Of a stretch of 64,000 nt of DNA, positions 1 to 11,200 are shown in pieces. Numbering within the stretch: position 1 is the stretch's first letter; the number at the start of each line of letters is the position of its first letter. The translations under genes were made by a program, and so were the position numbers. The notes beneath the pieces were generated by a model, which saw only the letters and a program-made list of their open reading frames with translations, had not been told where the DNA came from and searched no databases. Origin of the DNA: Streptomyces sp. SID8352 (GTDB taxonomy: Bacteria; Actinomycetota; Actinomycetes; Streptomycetales; Streptomycetaceae); assembly GCF_009862265.1 (NCBI RefSeq), contig NZ_WWGX01000030.1, positions 289,396 through 353,395 of the forward strand, read 5' to 3'.

Positions 1-2206
1 GCACCTGGCGGTACTCCTGGAGCCTCGTGGCGAGGTCGAAGGCGTCGCCGGTGATGTACTGGAAGATGTCCAGGCCCCGGCCGAGCAGGATCCGCCACCC
101 CGTGTCGGTGACGACCGAGCGGTCGTGGATGGTCCCGGAGAACGAGACCTCCAGCCGGATGCCGGCCGCCGCCGCGCCCTCCCGCACCTTGAGCAGGAAC
201 TCGAGCTGCTTGCGGACCTTCTCCTCGCCGCCGGTGCTCTCCGAGGTGACGAGCGCGACCTCCACCTCGTCGGCCGCGTCCTTGGCGGTGGCGATCCCCT
301 CCAGCAGTTCCATCAGGTTGCGGGCCTGGTGGAACTGGCGGATGTAGGGATCGGTGACGGTGATCCGCCCGGCGCCGCGCAGATACGGCACGAGGAGCGT
401 GCCGAACGAGACGCCGCGCTGGTTCTCCTGGAACTCGCGGTGCCCCTCGAACAGCGGGGCCTCCCCGTGCGGCGCGGGCTCGCCGGGGCTCCCGTTCCGC
501 GCGGGCGGCACCGCGGCGGCGGCCTCCGGCCCGGCGGTGGCCTCCGGCTCCCCGGCGGTGCCCTCCGCCTCCCCGTCGGCGCTACCGCCGGTGTCCGCGG
601 GGCCGCCGTGGGAACCGGCGCGCCGCCGGGAGTGGTAGTACGCCGGGTACTCGTCCTCCTCCAGCGTGGACACCGGGTGCCAGGACCCGTCGCCGTCCAG
701 GTAGCCGAACCTGACGCCGGGCATCGTCGGGTCGATCCGCAGGATCTGGTCCTTGACGCGCTTGCGGCCCTCGATCGCGAACCGCAGGATCTCCTCGGTC
801 TCCCGGAGCGAGGCGTCCCCGTGCGGGTGGAGGATCTTCATCATCCCGGAGAACGTCTTGTGGACCCCGTCGCGGTCGCGCGTCGAGATGTCCGGGGAGA
901 GCGAGAGGCCGTGGCGCAGGTAGCGGTCCGAGAAGTCCTGGGAGCGCATCGACTTGAGGACCTCGGCGATGTAGTCGACGACGAAGCCGTACCCCCGCGA
1001 GAACATCTCGCCGCGGATGGTGTCCACCTCCCACCCGGGGAGGTAGCAGTGCAGCCGGTCCAGGTAGGCGGAGTCGTGGTAGCTCTCGGGCAGTTCGTCG
1101 AACAGGTCGGAGTGCTTGAGCATGTACGGCACGGTGTGCGAGGTGTTGCCGACGAACACCATCGACGCCTCGGCGCCCAGCGTCTCCACGCCCCGGGAGA
1201 AGGACTTGTTCGCCATGTAGTTCTTCAGGATGTCCACGAGCGCCCGGTCGGCCCGCTTCCTCCGGCCCGCGAACTCGTCGAACGCGACGACGTCCCAGTA
1301 ACCCACCAGGCCCAGGCGCCCGTTGGCGTTGTTGACGAACAGCTTCGGCACGGTGACCTCGCCGCCGGAGACCAGCATGCCGTGCGGCGAGAACTCCGAG
1401 AAGACGTGGGACTTCCCGGTCCCCTTGGGGCCCAGTTCGACGAGGTTGTAGTTCCGCTCGGCGAACGGGACGAGCCGGGCGAGCTGGAGGAGCTTGGCCC
1501 GCTTCCCGAACAGCGCGGGGTCGAACCCGACGGACTGCACCAGCAGGTCGATCCACTCGTCGGTGGTGAACTCGCGCCGGGCCGCCAGATAGCCGTCGAC
1601 GTCGAAGTTCGACAGCTGGATGGGCTTGAGGGACCCGAGGATCCACGGCACGGCCCGCAGCTCGGAGCTGTGGAAGTACTCGATGTCGCAGATGCACCAC
1701 ACCCCGCCGACCAGCAGCTTCGGATGGGCCTTGACCGTGGCGGGCTCCACCGGCACGCCCTTGACGCCGAGGTTGGCGAACTCGGCCTCGTAGACGTCGT
1801 CCTTCTCGTTGAGCGTGACCGTGACCCTGTCGATGATCCGGTGCCGGCCCCGCTCCCGGATGGTGGACTTCACCAGCTCGGACTGGTTCCGGTGCACGTA
1901 GTGGTCGGCCAGGATCCTGCGCACCGTGTCGATGCCCGCCCGGATGGTGGCCTCGTCGTCGGAGGCCGCGTACTGCCCGAGCAGGTACTCCAGCACGTAG
2001 GACGGCACGATGGCGTTGCCCTTGACGGCCTTGACCAGGTCCTTGCGCACGACGGCGCCCGCGAAGAGCCGGTTGGCCTTCAGGTCCAGGGCGCTCCTGA
2101 CCGGGGCGGCGCCGTCCGTGCCGCCGGCGCCGCCCGCGGCCTCCGGGGCCGCCGCCGTGCCGGGACCCGCCGGACCGGCCGGAGCGGCCTCGCTCACGTC
2201 ACTCAC
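1..2206 (-). CDS. brxL: BREX BrxL, AAA+ ATPase with MIT_C/PLD-like tail (3' end outside window)
   Basis: The frame is open from GTG 2206 to base 1 (735 residues seen; the C-terminus is off the edge). BrxL is the Lon-related AAA+ ATPase that ends type 1 BREX operons and takes part in phage exclusion. Visible are an N-terminal BrxL domain, a Walker A motif GPKGTGKSH near residue 260, the core segment LDRLHCYLPGWE, and a Gly/Ala/Glu/Pro-rich linker at about 520-580. After the linker the sequence resembles an MIT C-terminal (phospholipase D-like) domain (DPYIRQFHQARNL, TIHDRSVV, GRGLDIFQ) rather than a Lon peptidase. GTG 2206 lies 10 nt after GGGAGG; an in-frame GTG at 2197 is an alternative start. 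It lies 16 nt behind pglZ in the same operon. Confidence 0.93.
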   Translation of the reverse strand, partial: MSDVSEAAPAGPAGPGTAAAPEAAGGAGGTDGAAPVRSALDLKANRLFAGAVVRKDLVKAVKGNAIVPSYVLEYLLGQYAASDDEATIRAGIDTVRRILADHYVHRNQSELVKSTIRERGRHRIIDRVTVTLNEKDDVYEAEFANLGVKGVPVEPATVKAHPKLLVGGVWCICDIEYFHSSELRAVPWILGSLKPIQLSNFDVDGYLAARREFTTDEWIDLLVQSVGFDPALFGKRAKLLQLARLVPFAERNYNLVELGPKGTGKSHVFSEFSPHGMLVSGGEVTVPKLFVNNANGRLGLVGYWDVVAFDEFAGRRKRADRALVDILKNYMANKSFSRGVETLGAEASMVFVGNTSHTVPYMLKHSDLFDELPESYHDSAYLDRLHCYLPGWEVDTIRGEMFSRGYGFVVDYIAEVLKSMRSQDFSDRYLRHGLSLSPDISTRDRDGVHKTFSGMMKILHPHGDASLRETEEILRFAIEGRKRVKDQILRIDPTMPGVRFGYLDGDGSWHPVSTLEEDEYPAYYHSRRRAGSHGGPADTGGSADGEAEGTAGEPEATAGPEAAAAVPPARNGSPGEPAPHGEAPLFEGHREFQENQRGVSFGTLLVPYLRGAGRITVTDPYIRQFHQARNLMELLEGIATAKDAADEVEVALVTSESTGGEEKVRKQLEFLLKVREGAAAAGIRLEVSFSGTIHDRSVVTDTGWRILLGRGLDIFQYITGDAFDLATRLQEYRQV

Positions 2207-2222
2207 TTCCGCACACCCTCCC

Positions 2223-4718
2223 TTAGAAGTCGAAGTCCGAGGCGAACGAGCGCTTGAGCGTGTACAGCGCCCGGCCGTGGACGCGCCACTGGTTCGTGTG
2301 GGGGATCTGCTCCTCCAGCCTGAACTCGACCGTCCGGTCGTTGTGCTGGTTCGCGTCCCGGCCGAGGAGCATGACGGCGCTCTGGTACCGGTCGCGCTTG
2401 TCGGCGGACTCCTGGTCGAACACCAGCCGGACCTGGTTGGAGATCAGGGTGTCGCCGCAGTACAGACCGGCCCGCACGGTGCGCGGCTGGACCTTCGCGC
2501 TGACCGGTTCGCTCTGGAACAGCTTGACCACGAGCTGGCCGGTGGTGATCTTGTCCGTCTCCGGGAGGATGTCGATGTTCACCGGCCGGGTGTCGCTCCG
2601 GCGCTTGCGGTTGACGGTGAGCACGGGCACGACGATCTCCTGGAGGGCCGCACCGCCGTGGACGAACCGGGCGCCGGAGCCCCGGAGCCGCAGCCGGTGC
2701 ACCGACTTGGGGATCTGCACCTCCAGGTCGCTGTCCAGTCCGAGCTGCGCCGGGGTGAACGTGTGGAACGCCGGGTCCTCCTTCAGCCCCGTGCCGAGGA
2801 CGAAGCGGCGCGCCTGCACGGCGATCCGGTCGCCCTGCGGCGCGACGGACAGATGGCCCCCGTCGCCCGGGGCCGAGTCCTGGAAGAGGAAGCCGTGGTC
2901 GGCGGTGACCAGGATGTTGGTGGCGTCGGCGCTCGTCAGCCGCTTGATCAGGGCGACGAGTTCCCGCAGCGTCTCCTCCGCGGCCTCGAACACCTGCCGC
3001 TCGGTGCTCCGCTTGTCCCCGGTCGCGTCGATGCGGTTGTGGTAGACGTACAGGACCTGGTGGCGGCGGTACAGCTCGCGGACCTCGTCGCGGGTCATCC
3101 CGAGCAGGTCCTCGGCGGGTACCGCCGTGCCGCCCTCGTCGGCGAGGATCCTGCCGCGGTTCTCGCTGCCCGCGGTCGGCCGCCCGTCCACGTGGACCAG
3201 ATCGCGCCGGCCGGTGTGCCCGAGCGTGGTGTGCGGCAGCAGCGCGGCCATCCCGAGCTGGGTGTAGCTCGGCAGCACGCCCAGGACGGCGTCCAGGGCC
3301 GCGTCGAACCGGTCCTCCTTGCGCACGCGCTCGCCCAGTTCCTCGGCGATCTCGTAGCGCAGGGCGTCGGAGACGATCACGACGGCCTTGCGCCGGCCGT
3401 CCCGGACGAGGGGGCGGACGTGGTCCGCGAAGAACGAGGTCTGGGGGCGCAGGACGGCCGAGTGCCACCGGCCGACCCCGTCGACGTGCCGCTGCCAGGC
3501 CGCGCCCAGGGGGTGCAGGAACCTGTTCGCGTAGAACGCCTCGACCTGCGCCCGCAGTTCCTCCAGGGGCCCGCCGTGCTCGGCGGCGCGCGCCGCGCGG
3601 ATGAACCGCCGGTAGAGCTGGTCGACGCGGAACCACTCGCGCCGGTAGCGGTCCAGCCCCTCGTCGAACGAGCCCATCGACAGGTCGATCGAGCCGAGCG
3701 CGGTCAGCAGCTCGGAGGCGCTGCCGATCGCGGCGTACAGATTGCGGTACCCCTCGATCCAGATGCTGCTCTGGCGGGCGCGGACGATCTCGGTGACCTC
3801 GCGGGCCGGGAGGGTGCGGTCGGCGACGGCCCGGGCGAGATCGCTGATGATCTTCCGGTCCACGTCCTCGAACAGGTCGTTGCCCACGAGGTCCGCCAGG
3901 GCCGCGTCCTCGATGGCTGCCACGTGGTCCAGGTCGCGGGCGGCCCGCCGGGCGAGGGTGCTCATCGCCCCCCGGCTGCGGACGTCGTAGCGCAGGCTGC
4001 CGAAGTCGAGCTGGATGTTGCGCAGTCCGCCGGGGTGCTCGGCGGCGAACCCGGCGGCGGCCTGCCGGAACATCCACAGCACGAAGTCGTCGACGCCCGG
4101 CCGCTCCGACCGGTAGCCGTAGATCCTGGCGACGCCCCGCCAGTGGAACGCTTCCAGGCCGTGGTCGGCCAGGAGGCCGTACCCGGCGTCGTCGCCGGCG
4201 GCGTTCTCGACGAGCAGGGCGCGGGTGATCTCCAGCAGGCTGTGCTCGCTCCCGCCCAGCAGCACCGCCGCCATCTTGGCGCGCAGCCGGTCGGCGTCGT
4301 CCCCGGGGTGGAGCAGTGCCCTGAGGGCCTGCACCCGCTTCGCGGACCGGAAGAACCGCTCGTGCTCCCGCACCACCTCGCCCGTTCCCTCGTCGGTGAG
4401 CCCGAGTTCCTTGCGCGTCAGGGAGACCCGGTCCGCGGTGAACACCCCGTGGGCCAGCTCCAGGTCGAGCAGCCAGTTGTCGATCCCGGTGGGCACCGGG
4501 CCCCGCCGGTAGACGAGGAACTTCGCGGTGGGCTCCGCGCGCAGCAGCCGGTGCTTGACCGTGTACTCGTCGTTGGCGACCCGGACGACCTCGACGCCCT
4601 CCAGGCCGAGCGCATCGAGGTCGGCGGCGTACTCGCCCTCCGGGTCGTGCCAGAACACCACCCGGCGCGTCTCGAACCGGCGCTCCAGGTGGGAGCGGAC
4701 GGCGGACGCCTCACTCAT
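2223..4718 (-). CDS. pglZ: BREX PglZ, alkaline-phosphatase-superfamily protein
   Basis: This 831-residue protein is the PglZ core component of BREX and has the PglZ (PF08665) alkaline-phosphatase fold. Its biochemical role in BREX is unsettled; it is needed for host methylation and exclusion in studied systems. The N-terminus has the usual small PglZ domain (RFETRRVVFWHDPEGEY). The metal-site motifs are present: VIVSDALRYE near residue 450 and VTADHGFLFQ near residue 605. The ATG at 4718 is inside pglX: the two genes overlap by 8 nt (ATGAGTGA), so translation is probably coupled. Length and motifs are normal, with no sign of damage. Confidence 0.95.
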   Translation of the reverse strand: MSEASAVRSHLERRFETRRVVFWHDPEGEYAADLDALGLEGVEVVRVANDEYTVKHRLLRAEPTAKFLVYRRGPVPTGIDNWLLDLELAHGVFTADRVSLTRKELGLTDEGTGEVVREHERFFRSAKRVQALRALLHPGDDADRLRAKMAAVLLGGSEHSLLEITRALLVENAAGDDAGYGLLADHGLEAFHWRGVARIYGYRSERPGVDDFVLWMFRQAAAGFAAEHPGGLRNIQLDFGSLRYDVRSRGAMSTLARRAARDLDHVAAIEDAALADLVGNDLFEDVDRKIISDLARAVADRTLPAREVTEIVRARQSSIWIEGYRNLYAAIGSASELLTALGSIDLSMGSFDEGLDRYRREWFRVDQLYRRFIRAARAAEHGGPLEELRAQVEAFYANRFLHPLGAAWQRHVDGVGRWHSAVLRPQTSFFADHVRPLVRDGRRKAVVIVSDALRYEIAEELGERVRKEDRFDAALDAVLGVLPSYTQLGMAALLPHTTLGHTGRRDLVHVDGRPTAGSENRGRILADEGGTAVPAEDLLGMTRDEVRELYRRHQVLYVYHNRIDATGDKRSTERQVFEAAEETLRELVALIKRLTSADATNILVTADHGFLFQDSAPGDGGHLSVAPQGDRIAVQARRFVLGTGLKEDPAFHTFTPAQLGLDSDLEVQIPKSVHRLRLRGSGARFVHGGAALQEIVVPVLTVNRKRRSDTRPVNIDILPETDKITTGQLVVKLFQSEPVSAKVQPRTVRAGLYCGDTLISNQVRLVFDQESADKRDRYQSAVMLLGRDANQHNDRTVEFRLEEQIPHTNQWRVHGRALYTLKRSFASDFDF

Positions 4719-7700
4719 GGCCCGCCTCCAGCCCGGGGATCCGCCGCAGGGCGGCGCCGAGCCTCGGGTAGTTGGCCCGCACCCCGTCGTCGAGGTCGAG
4801 CCGCACCTGCTGGGTGGCCAGCGGGTACAGCACGTCGTGCTCGTAGGAGTCGAGTTCGAGCAGGACCTTGCGCAGCCGGTCGGTCTCCTTCTGGGCGGCG
4901 GCCCGCTCCCGGGCGGTGCCGGTCCCGGCGGCGATCCCCTCGTGGTGCCTGCGTCCCGCCTCCAGCTTCCCCCGGTACTCGCGCAGGTACTCGTTGAGCA
5001 CCGTGGAGACGGTCGAGGGCGTGTAGCGGTGCGCGTAGACGAGGGCGTTGAACGAGCCCTTGGGGCTGGAGAACATCCAGTAGACGGGGCGCTTGCGGTA
5101 CCGCTGGACGTGGTCCTTGTAGAACGACTTCAGGAAGTAGTCGCGCAGGTCCCCGACGCCGAGCGACGCGGTGACGAAGCGCAGGTTCTCCTCGAAGTGC
5201 TCGTCGCCGAACGCGGTGCGCAGGAACCGGCGGAAGCGGGCGGCGATGTCGTCCTCGAACCAGTCGCCGCCGACGATCGGGATGACGTTGTCCTTCTCGG
5301 GCGGGAACGACGGCTCGGGCACCTTCGCCAGGTAGTCCCGGAGGGTGGCCCCCTGGTCCGCGAGGACCAGTCCGGGCACGTCGAGGCTGTAGCGGCCGAA
5401 CATGCAGCCCACGGCGTAGGAGACGAGGTCGGCCAGCCACTCGGGGGCCCGCTTGCCCTCGGACTCCGTGGTGAAGCGGGTGAAGTCGGTCGCCGTGTCC
5501 GGCGGGGTGTAGCCGTACGTCCGGTTGAGGACGGCCTCGTTCTCCAGCTCCAGCTCCCGCGCCTCGGCCCCGAGGCCGGCCCACTCCTCGCACAGGCCGT
5601 CCAGGAAGGCGGGGAGCGGGGCCCGGCCGTGCCGCGCGATGCGGTCGCCGAACCCGGTGAAGTCCCAGGAGGTCTCCGACGCGTCCCAGTCCGCGCGCGC
5701 GATCTCCACCAGCCGCCGCGCGTTGCGGACCAGGACCGCGGCGTCCGGCGCGGACGGCTCGGCGAAGGGGATCTTCGCGAGGTCGCCGACCTGGATCGTC
5801 GTCGAGGGGTTCAGCGCCGCGGTGAACTCGTGGGTGACCCTGCTGTTGAGCAGCGCGAGGACGATCTCGGACGGGACGCCGTCGGGGAAGCCCGAGGACC
5901 CCTTCACGTCGAAGAGGAACCCGGCGGGGGAGTGGCGGGCGGCGAAGCCGGAGGTGGAGATGTCCGACCAGGTCACACCGGGCCGGAAGTACCACTCCTC
6001 GTTGGAGATCTTCCAGCTCAGGTTGTCGGGCGAGAGCTGGGGGTAGGCCGCGAGGGTGGCGGCCTTGATGTCGCGCCCGTCGTCGAACCAGTCGACGACG
6101 AAGTCCTGGTTGCCGTACCAGCGCCGGAGCCCACCGCCCTTGTGGTACGGGAACCAGCGGCGCCCGGAGGCCACGGCGGCGTCCGCGCTCTCGCAGCCGC
6201 GGCCGATGCCGCCGTGGGAGACCTCGTACCAGCGCCTAAGGAAGCGCTCGTTGTCGCCCGTCCGCATGCCGATCTTCGGCCGGAGCGCGGTCCTGAGGGC
6301 GACGGGCAGGGCGAAGGCCGCCGCCAGCGCGTCGTCCAGCCAGTAGGCGAGCGGGGCGCCGGGCAGCGCGAGGAAGAAGCCGGACGACCGCAGGAAGGTC
6401 CGCGAGGCGTCCCGTCCCGCGGCGGCGTCCCGCAGGGCCGCGTCCTTGGCGGCCTCCGTCCCCTCGGCGGTCAGGCGGACGAAGGTCCCGGCCCGGTCCG
6501 CGGCGCCGCCCGCCTCCACCACGAAGGCCGCCGTCGACACGACCTCGCCGTTGATCGCCCCGAAGGCCCGCGTGCCGAGGTGGGCGAAGGCGGTGGGCCG
6601 GTTGGCCGCCAGCAGTTCCTTGCGCATCGCCTCGTACGCGCTCAGGAACATCCACGTCTGCATGGTGACCATGGCGACCGAGCCGCGCGGCGCGACGAGC
6701 TGGAAGGCGCGCTCGATGAACATCGCGTACAGGTCGTGCCGGGTGCGGGGGAAGACCCGCTTGGCGAAGGCGGTCAGCTCCGGCCCGAAGCTCCGGGCGC
6801 CCATGTAGGGCGGATTGGCCACCACCACGGTGTACTGCCGCAGCAGGGCCTCGGCCTGGGCGACGACGCGGTGGGCCCGCTCGACCACGTCCTGGCTCAT
6901 CAGGTCGTCGCCGTCGGGGGCGCCGCTCGCGAGGTGGGCGGCGAGCCGCGCCGTCAGCTTCTCGTCGGGGCGGATCAGCGAGCCCAGCACGTCCGCGTCG
7001 GCGAACTGGTTCCAGAACGCCTCCTCGGCCGCACGCGGCCCCTCGGCGGTGAGGAGGAGGTCGAGTTCCTGCCGGGTGAAGGAGTGGGGTTCGAGGACGC
7101 GGATGCCCGGCTCGATCCCCTTGGCGAAGAAGGTGCGCTGGCGGGCGCGGCCCTTCATCGAGAGCGCGAACGCGGCCAGTGCTCCGGCCCGGGGGTCGAT
7201 CTCGGTCCCGTGGAGGTTGTGGGTCAGGATGAGCCCGGGGATGTCGGAGGGCGCGTAGCCCTCCTCCTCGTAGATGGCGTACAGCAGGTCGAACGCGTAG
7301 GTGAGCAGGTGGCCGGAGCCGCACGCGGGGTCGATGATCCGCAGTTCCTCGGGGCCGCCGATCCTCGGGTGGTCGCCCTGCTCGCCGTCCGGGGCGATGT
7401 AGTGCTCCATCCGGTCCGCGAGCCGGGAGTCGGGCCGGTTGAGCAGCCAGATCCGCCCGAGGGAGTTCTCGACGAGGTAGCGGACGATCCAGTGCGGGGT
7501 GAAGAGCTGGGTGGCGGCGGGGATCTCGGCGGCGCCGGCCTTCCGCTTCCGCTTGAACCCGGCGAAGACCTCGTCCTTGCGCTCGGAGATGTAGAACTGG
7601 TAGAGCCAGCCGATGACCTCGACGTCCTCGCAGACCTCGGGGGTCAGCACGGCGGCGGCGCGGGCGAGCACCGAGTCGTCCGCGAGGAGGTTCGCGGGGA

Positions 7701-8223
7701 TGAGCAGTTCGGTGTAGTCGCCCTCGCGCTCGAACATGAACGGCATCGAGCGGTTCCAGTGGCGGCAGTACTCCGCGAGCAGCAGGGCGTACGCCTCGCC
7801 CTGCGGGTCGTCGCTGCGGCGGGTGCCGTCGAGCAGGTCCGTGACGGTCCGGGCGGCGAGCGGGCCGACGACCGCGCCGTCGACGCTCCCGCGCTTGGCC
7901 TCGGCGAGTATCTCCGGCTGGCCCGCCGCGCCGTCCCGGCCGGCTGAGACGACGCCGACGCCGGTGTAGCCCCTGGCGTCCATGAACCGCAGGGCGACGA
8001 CGCGGTTGAACCAGGTGTAGGCGACCCGGTCGGCGACGGCGGCACGGCCCTTCTCGCCACCGCCGGCCGCCGCGACGGCCCTCTCCAGTGCCGCGACGGC
8101 GCCCCGCCGCTCCACCCGCTCCGGCGAGGCGGGGGCGAGGACGACCGCGACGCGGGCCGCCACCTCGCGGATGAGGGCGGAACGCGCCCAGGTGGCGAAG
8201 GACTTGAGCGGGGCGGTTTCCAT
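4711..8223 (-). CDS. pglX: BREX PglX, adenine-specific DNA methyltransferase
   Basis: This 1170-residue protein is the BREX N6-adenine methyltransferase that marks host DNA. Methyltransferase motif I is IDPACGSGHLL near residue 295 and the catalytic motif IV is NPPY near residue 469. The C-terminal half would carry target recognition; SNEEWYFRPGVTWSDIS is typical of PglX. Start ATG 8223 shares one base with the brxC stop (TGATG). The end overlaps pglZ by 8 nt. The full frame is intact, with no homopolymer tract suggesting phase variation. Size (about 1170-1200 aa) and both motifs agree with the type 1 family. Confidence 0.96.
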   Translation of the reverse strand: METAPLKSFATWARSALIREVAARVAVVLAPASPERVERRGAVAALERAVAAAGGGEKGRAAVADRVAYTWFNRVVALRFMDARGYTGVGVVSAGRDGAAGQPEILAEAKRGSVDGAVVGPLAARTVTDLLDGTRRSDDPQGEAYALLLAEYCRHWNRSMPFMFEREGDYTELLIPANLLADDSVLARAAAVLTPEVCEDVEVIGWLYQFYISERKDEVFAGFKRKRKAGAAEIPAATQLFTPHWIVRYLVENSLGRIWLLNRPDSRLADRMEHYIAPDGEQGDHPRIGGPEELRIIDPACGSGHLLTYAFDLLYAIYEEEGYAPSDIPGLILTHNLHGTEIDPRAGALAAFALSMKGRARQRTFFAKGIEPGIRVLEPHSFTRQELDLLLTAEGPRAAEEAFWNQFADADVLGSLIRPDEKLTARLAAHLASGAPDGDDLMSQDVVERAHRVVAQAEALLRQYTVVVANPPYMGARSFGPELTAFAKRVFPRTRHDLYAMFIERAFQLVAPRGSVAMVTMQTWMFLSAYEAMRKELLAANRPTAFAHLGTRAFGAINGEVVSTAAFVVEAGGAADRAGTFVRLTAEGTEAAKDAALRDAAAGRDASRTFLRSSGFFLALPGAPLAYWLDDALAAAFALPVALRTALRPKIGMRTGDNERFLRRWYEVSHGGIGRGCESADAAVASGRRWFPYHKGGGLRRWYGNQDFVVDWFDDGRDIKAATLAAYPQLSPDNLSWKISNEEWYFRPGVTWSDISTSGFAARHSPAGFLFDVKGSSGFPDGVPSEIVLALLNSRVTHEFTAALNPSTTIQVGDLAKIPFAEPSAPDAAVLVRNARRLVEIARADWDASETSWDFTGFGDRIARHGRAPLPAFLDGLCEEWAGLGAEARELELENEAVLNRTYGYTPPDTATDFTRFTTESEGKRAPEWLADLVSYAVGCMFGRYSLDVPGLVLADQGATLRDYLAKVPEPSFPPEKDNVIPIVGGDWFEDDIAARFRRFLRTAFGDEHFEENLRFVTASLGVGDLRDYFLKSFYKDHVQRYRKRPVYWMFSSPKGSFNALVYAHRYTPSTVSTVLNEYLREYRGKLEAGRRHHEGIAAGTGTARERAAAQKETDRLRKVLLELDSYEHDVLYPLATQQVRLDLDDGVRANYPRLGAALRRIPGLEAGHE

Positions 8224-11200
8224 CAGAGGGCGATTCGCTTTCCGTCGTCGAGCGTGGACAGCAGGGCGCCGCGGAGCGCGTCGAGGTAGCGCTCGACGTC
8301 CTCGGCCGTCTCCAGCACCCCGTGGGCGCCGGGCACGGAGACCGTCCTGACCGAGACGGTCCGCCGGGCGGGCGCGGGCGGGGCGCCGTCGGCCCCGCCG
8401 CCGCCGGTGTCGGCGGGGCGGGCGGCGGCGAGCCGGTCGAGCAGTTCGGGGTAGGTCTTCTCGTCGAAGCCGTTGCCCGCCTCGCGGACCAGGGCGATCT
8501 GCGTCTCCCGCGCCAGGCGCAGCAGGACGCTGTCGATCTCCTCCGTGACCCGCTGCCGGGCCTCCTCGGCGGCCGCCGCGTAGGAGGGCCCGGCCAGTAG
8601 TTCGGACCGGCGGGCCTCGACCGCGGCGGTCACCGCGGCGCGGCCGGCCGTGAGCGTCCGGTCGATCAGGTCGCCGAGCGCCTGCGCGGCCTGCTTCAGC
8701 CGGCTCATGCGGTTGCCGCGGAACGCGTCGGGGTCCGCCAGCAGCCGCCGGACGTCGGCGTCGCTGCCCGGGGGCAGATAGCCGAGGTTGGTGGTGTTGG
8801 CGGCGAGCAGCGCGGCGGCCTCGTCGTAGATGACCCGCTGGGCGCCGTTGAGGAACGACTGGACCGGATCGATCACGGAGTCCTTGGCGTCGAGCAGTTC
8901 GTCGCCGAGACCGAAGCCGGTCAGGTACCACTCGTGGGGTTTGTCGACGACCTGTTCGAGCAGGGCGATCGGCTCCGCCAGCCGCTCGGTGAAGGGGTAG
9001 GCCGCCGGGTCCCGCCGGGCGCGCAGCTCGTCGAGCAGGGCGCGCAGCCGCTCGCCGCCGTGCCGGGCGAGCTCCAGGGGGTCCTTCGGTGCGGACGCCT
9101 CGTCGAAGAACTCGCCGCAGAAGGCGCGGAACGCCGCGACCCGCCGCTCGTCGAAGACCTTCTGCGGGGCGAGCAGCGCGTGGGCGTGCTTCTGGGTGTT
9201 GCGCAGCACCGGCGCGACCTCGGTGCGCTTGAGCGTGTTGCCGTCGACGAGGACGGTGAGCTTCGAGGTGCCGACCAGCCAGGCCACGACGGCCTCGATG
9301 CTGGCGAGGTCCCAGCCGTAGGGCTTGGTCTGGAAGGCGGCCACCACCGACTTGACGGTCACCTGCTCGCCGAGCCGGTCGCGCCGCACCACGTACGAGA
9401 GGACCTCGTCGGCCGGGGCGGCGAGCCGGGACAGCGCCGCGTCGTCGAAGAGGCCGGCCGCGTCGGGGTTGGCGAACGGGGCGATCTGCTGCTCGCCGTA
9501 GGTCGCCCCGCCGAGCAGGCCGAGCTGGGTGTAGGTGCGGCCGACGAGGTCCTGGAAGCCGTCGGTGACCCGGGTCAGGGCGTCCCGGGACGCGGAGGCC
9601 ACCTCGGCGGCGTTGATCACCAGCGTCGCCCTGCCGACCGCCTGGCCGACGCGGTCGGCCAGCTCCCGCTCCCGGTCGACGTTCTGCGCGGCCCGGGAGT
9701 TCAGGATCTGGGTCTCGACCGCGGAGAGCGAGGTCGTCTGCTTGCGCTTGGTGTACTTCTCGGTCTTGATCAGGAGCCGCAGGTCGGACAGGACGCGCTC
9801 GTCGGGGTCCAGGACGACGCGCAGCTCGTCCTTCCCGGCGCTGTGCATCCGCGTCTCCTCCGGACCGAAGGGGTACTCGGGGGTGATGAAGTGGACGGAC
9901 AGCTCGTGCTGCTTGCCGTGCACCTGGTCGTCGAGCCGGTAGCCGAAGGTGAAGTCCTGCCCGTTCCGGGCGTAGCGCAGCCGGTTGGTGCGGATGACCT
10001 CGCCGGACAGGATCCGGAACAGCCGGGCGGAGACCTCGGAGGCGTCGATGTCGACGTTCTTGATCTCCTCCTCGATGATCTGCTCCTCGTTGCTGAGGTA
10101 CGCGTAGACGGTGCCGTTGCGCTGGACGTAGGTCTGCGCCTCCAGGACCGCCAGCGCCTCCTGCACCTGCCGGGAGAGGGCGGGCAGGTCGAGCCCGAAC
10201 CGGTCGTGGACCAGGACGGTCAGGTTGCGCGGGGTGGCCTGGAACCCCTCCACGTACTTGACCAGGAACAGGGCCTTCAGCAGGCGCACGGCCAGCTCGT
10301 CGGGGAGGTTGCGCTCCGCGACGTCGATCGAGCGCTGGGCGGCCGACTTCAGCGAGGCGCGGATGCCGGAGAACATGCGGTCGAAGGTGGCGAGGGTGCC
10401 GACCTGGGCGTCGCCGACGTCCTTGGCGACCTGCTGCACCACGCCGAGCATGGAGCGCTCGCCGACCGAGCTGTTGCGCCCCTCGAACACGTTGTGGTCC
10501 GACAGGCCCTCTATCGCGGCCTGGAACAGCGGGAACTGGTAGCTGACGAAGGGGTACGTGCCGGTGAAGTGCGCCTCGTCGGTGTAGTTGCGGTAGGTCT
10601 TCGCGCCGTCGGCGAAGTCGAAGAGGGTCTTGAAGTCCGCGTGCCGCTCGGCGTGGATCCGGGCCAGGGCGGCCCGTCCCGCGTCGTTCTTCTCCAGCAG
10701 CCGCTTGCGGATGACCTCCTCGACGTCGGCGCTGGTGAGCTTGACCCGGGTCCGGAACCGCGCCTGGATCTTGGAGAAGTCGTTGCCCTGCTGCCGGGTG
10801 CGGTCGCCGACGACCTTGTCCATGTCCTCCTGGGAGGTGACGAACACCCAGGCCCGCCCACGGCACTTGGTGTTCAGGGACTCGGCGATCGTCTGGAGGT
10901 TCAGCATCAGATGGGTGCTGGACCCGATGAACTGGCCGACCTCGTCCACGAAGAAGTTCAGCCGGAAGCCCTCGCCCTGCCGGTCGACCCAGGCCGCGAC
11001 CTCGTGGGCGAAGTCCTCGATCGAGACCCCGTACTCCTTGCGGTACTTGGTCAGGATGTCGGTCGGCGTCCCCTCGCCCCCGCCGCTGATCTCGGCGTAG
11101 GCCCTGGCCACGTTGGCCTCCTCGAGGACGCCCTCCTCGCGGCCGTGCGTCCAGTCGCGGCCCGCGATCCGGGCGTACGCCTCCTTGAAGGCGCCGTACT

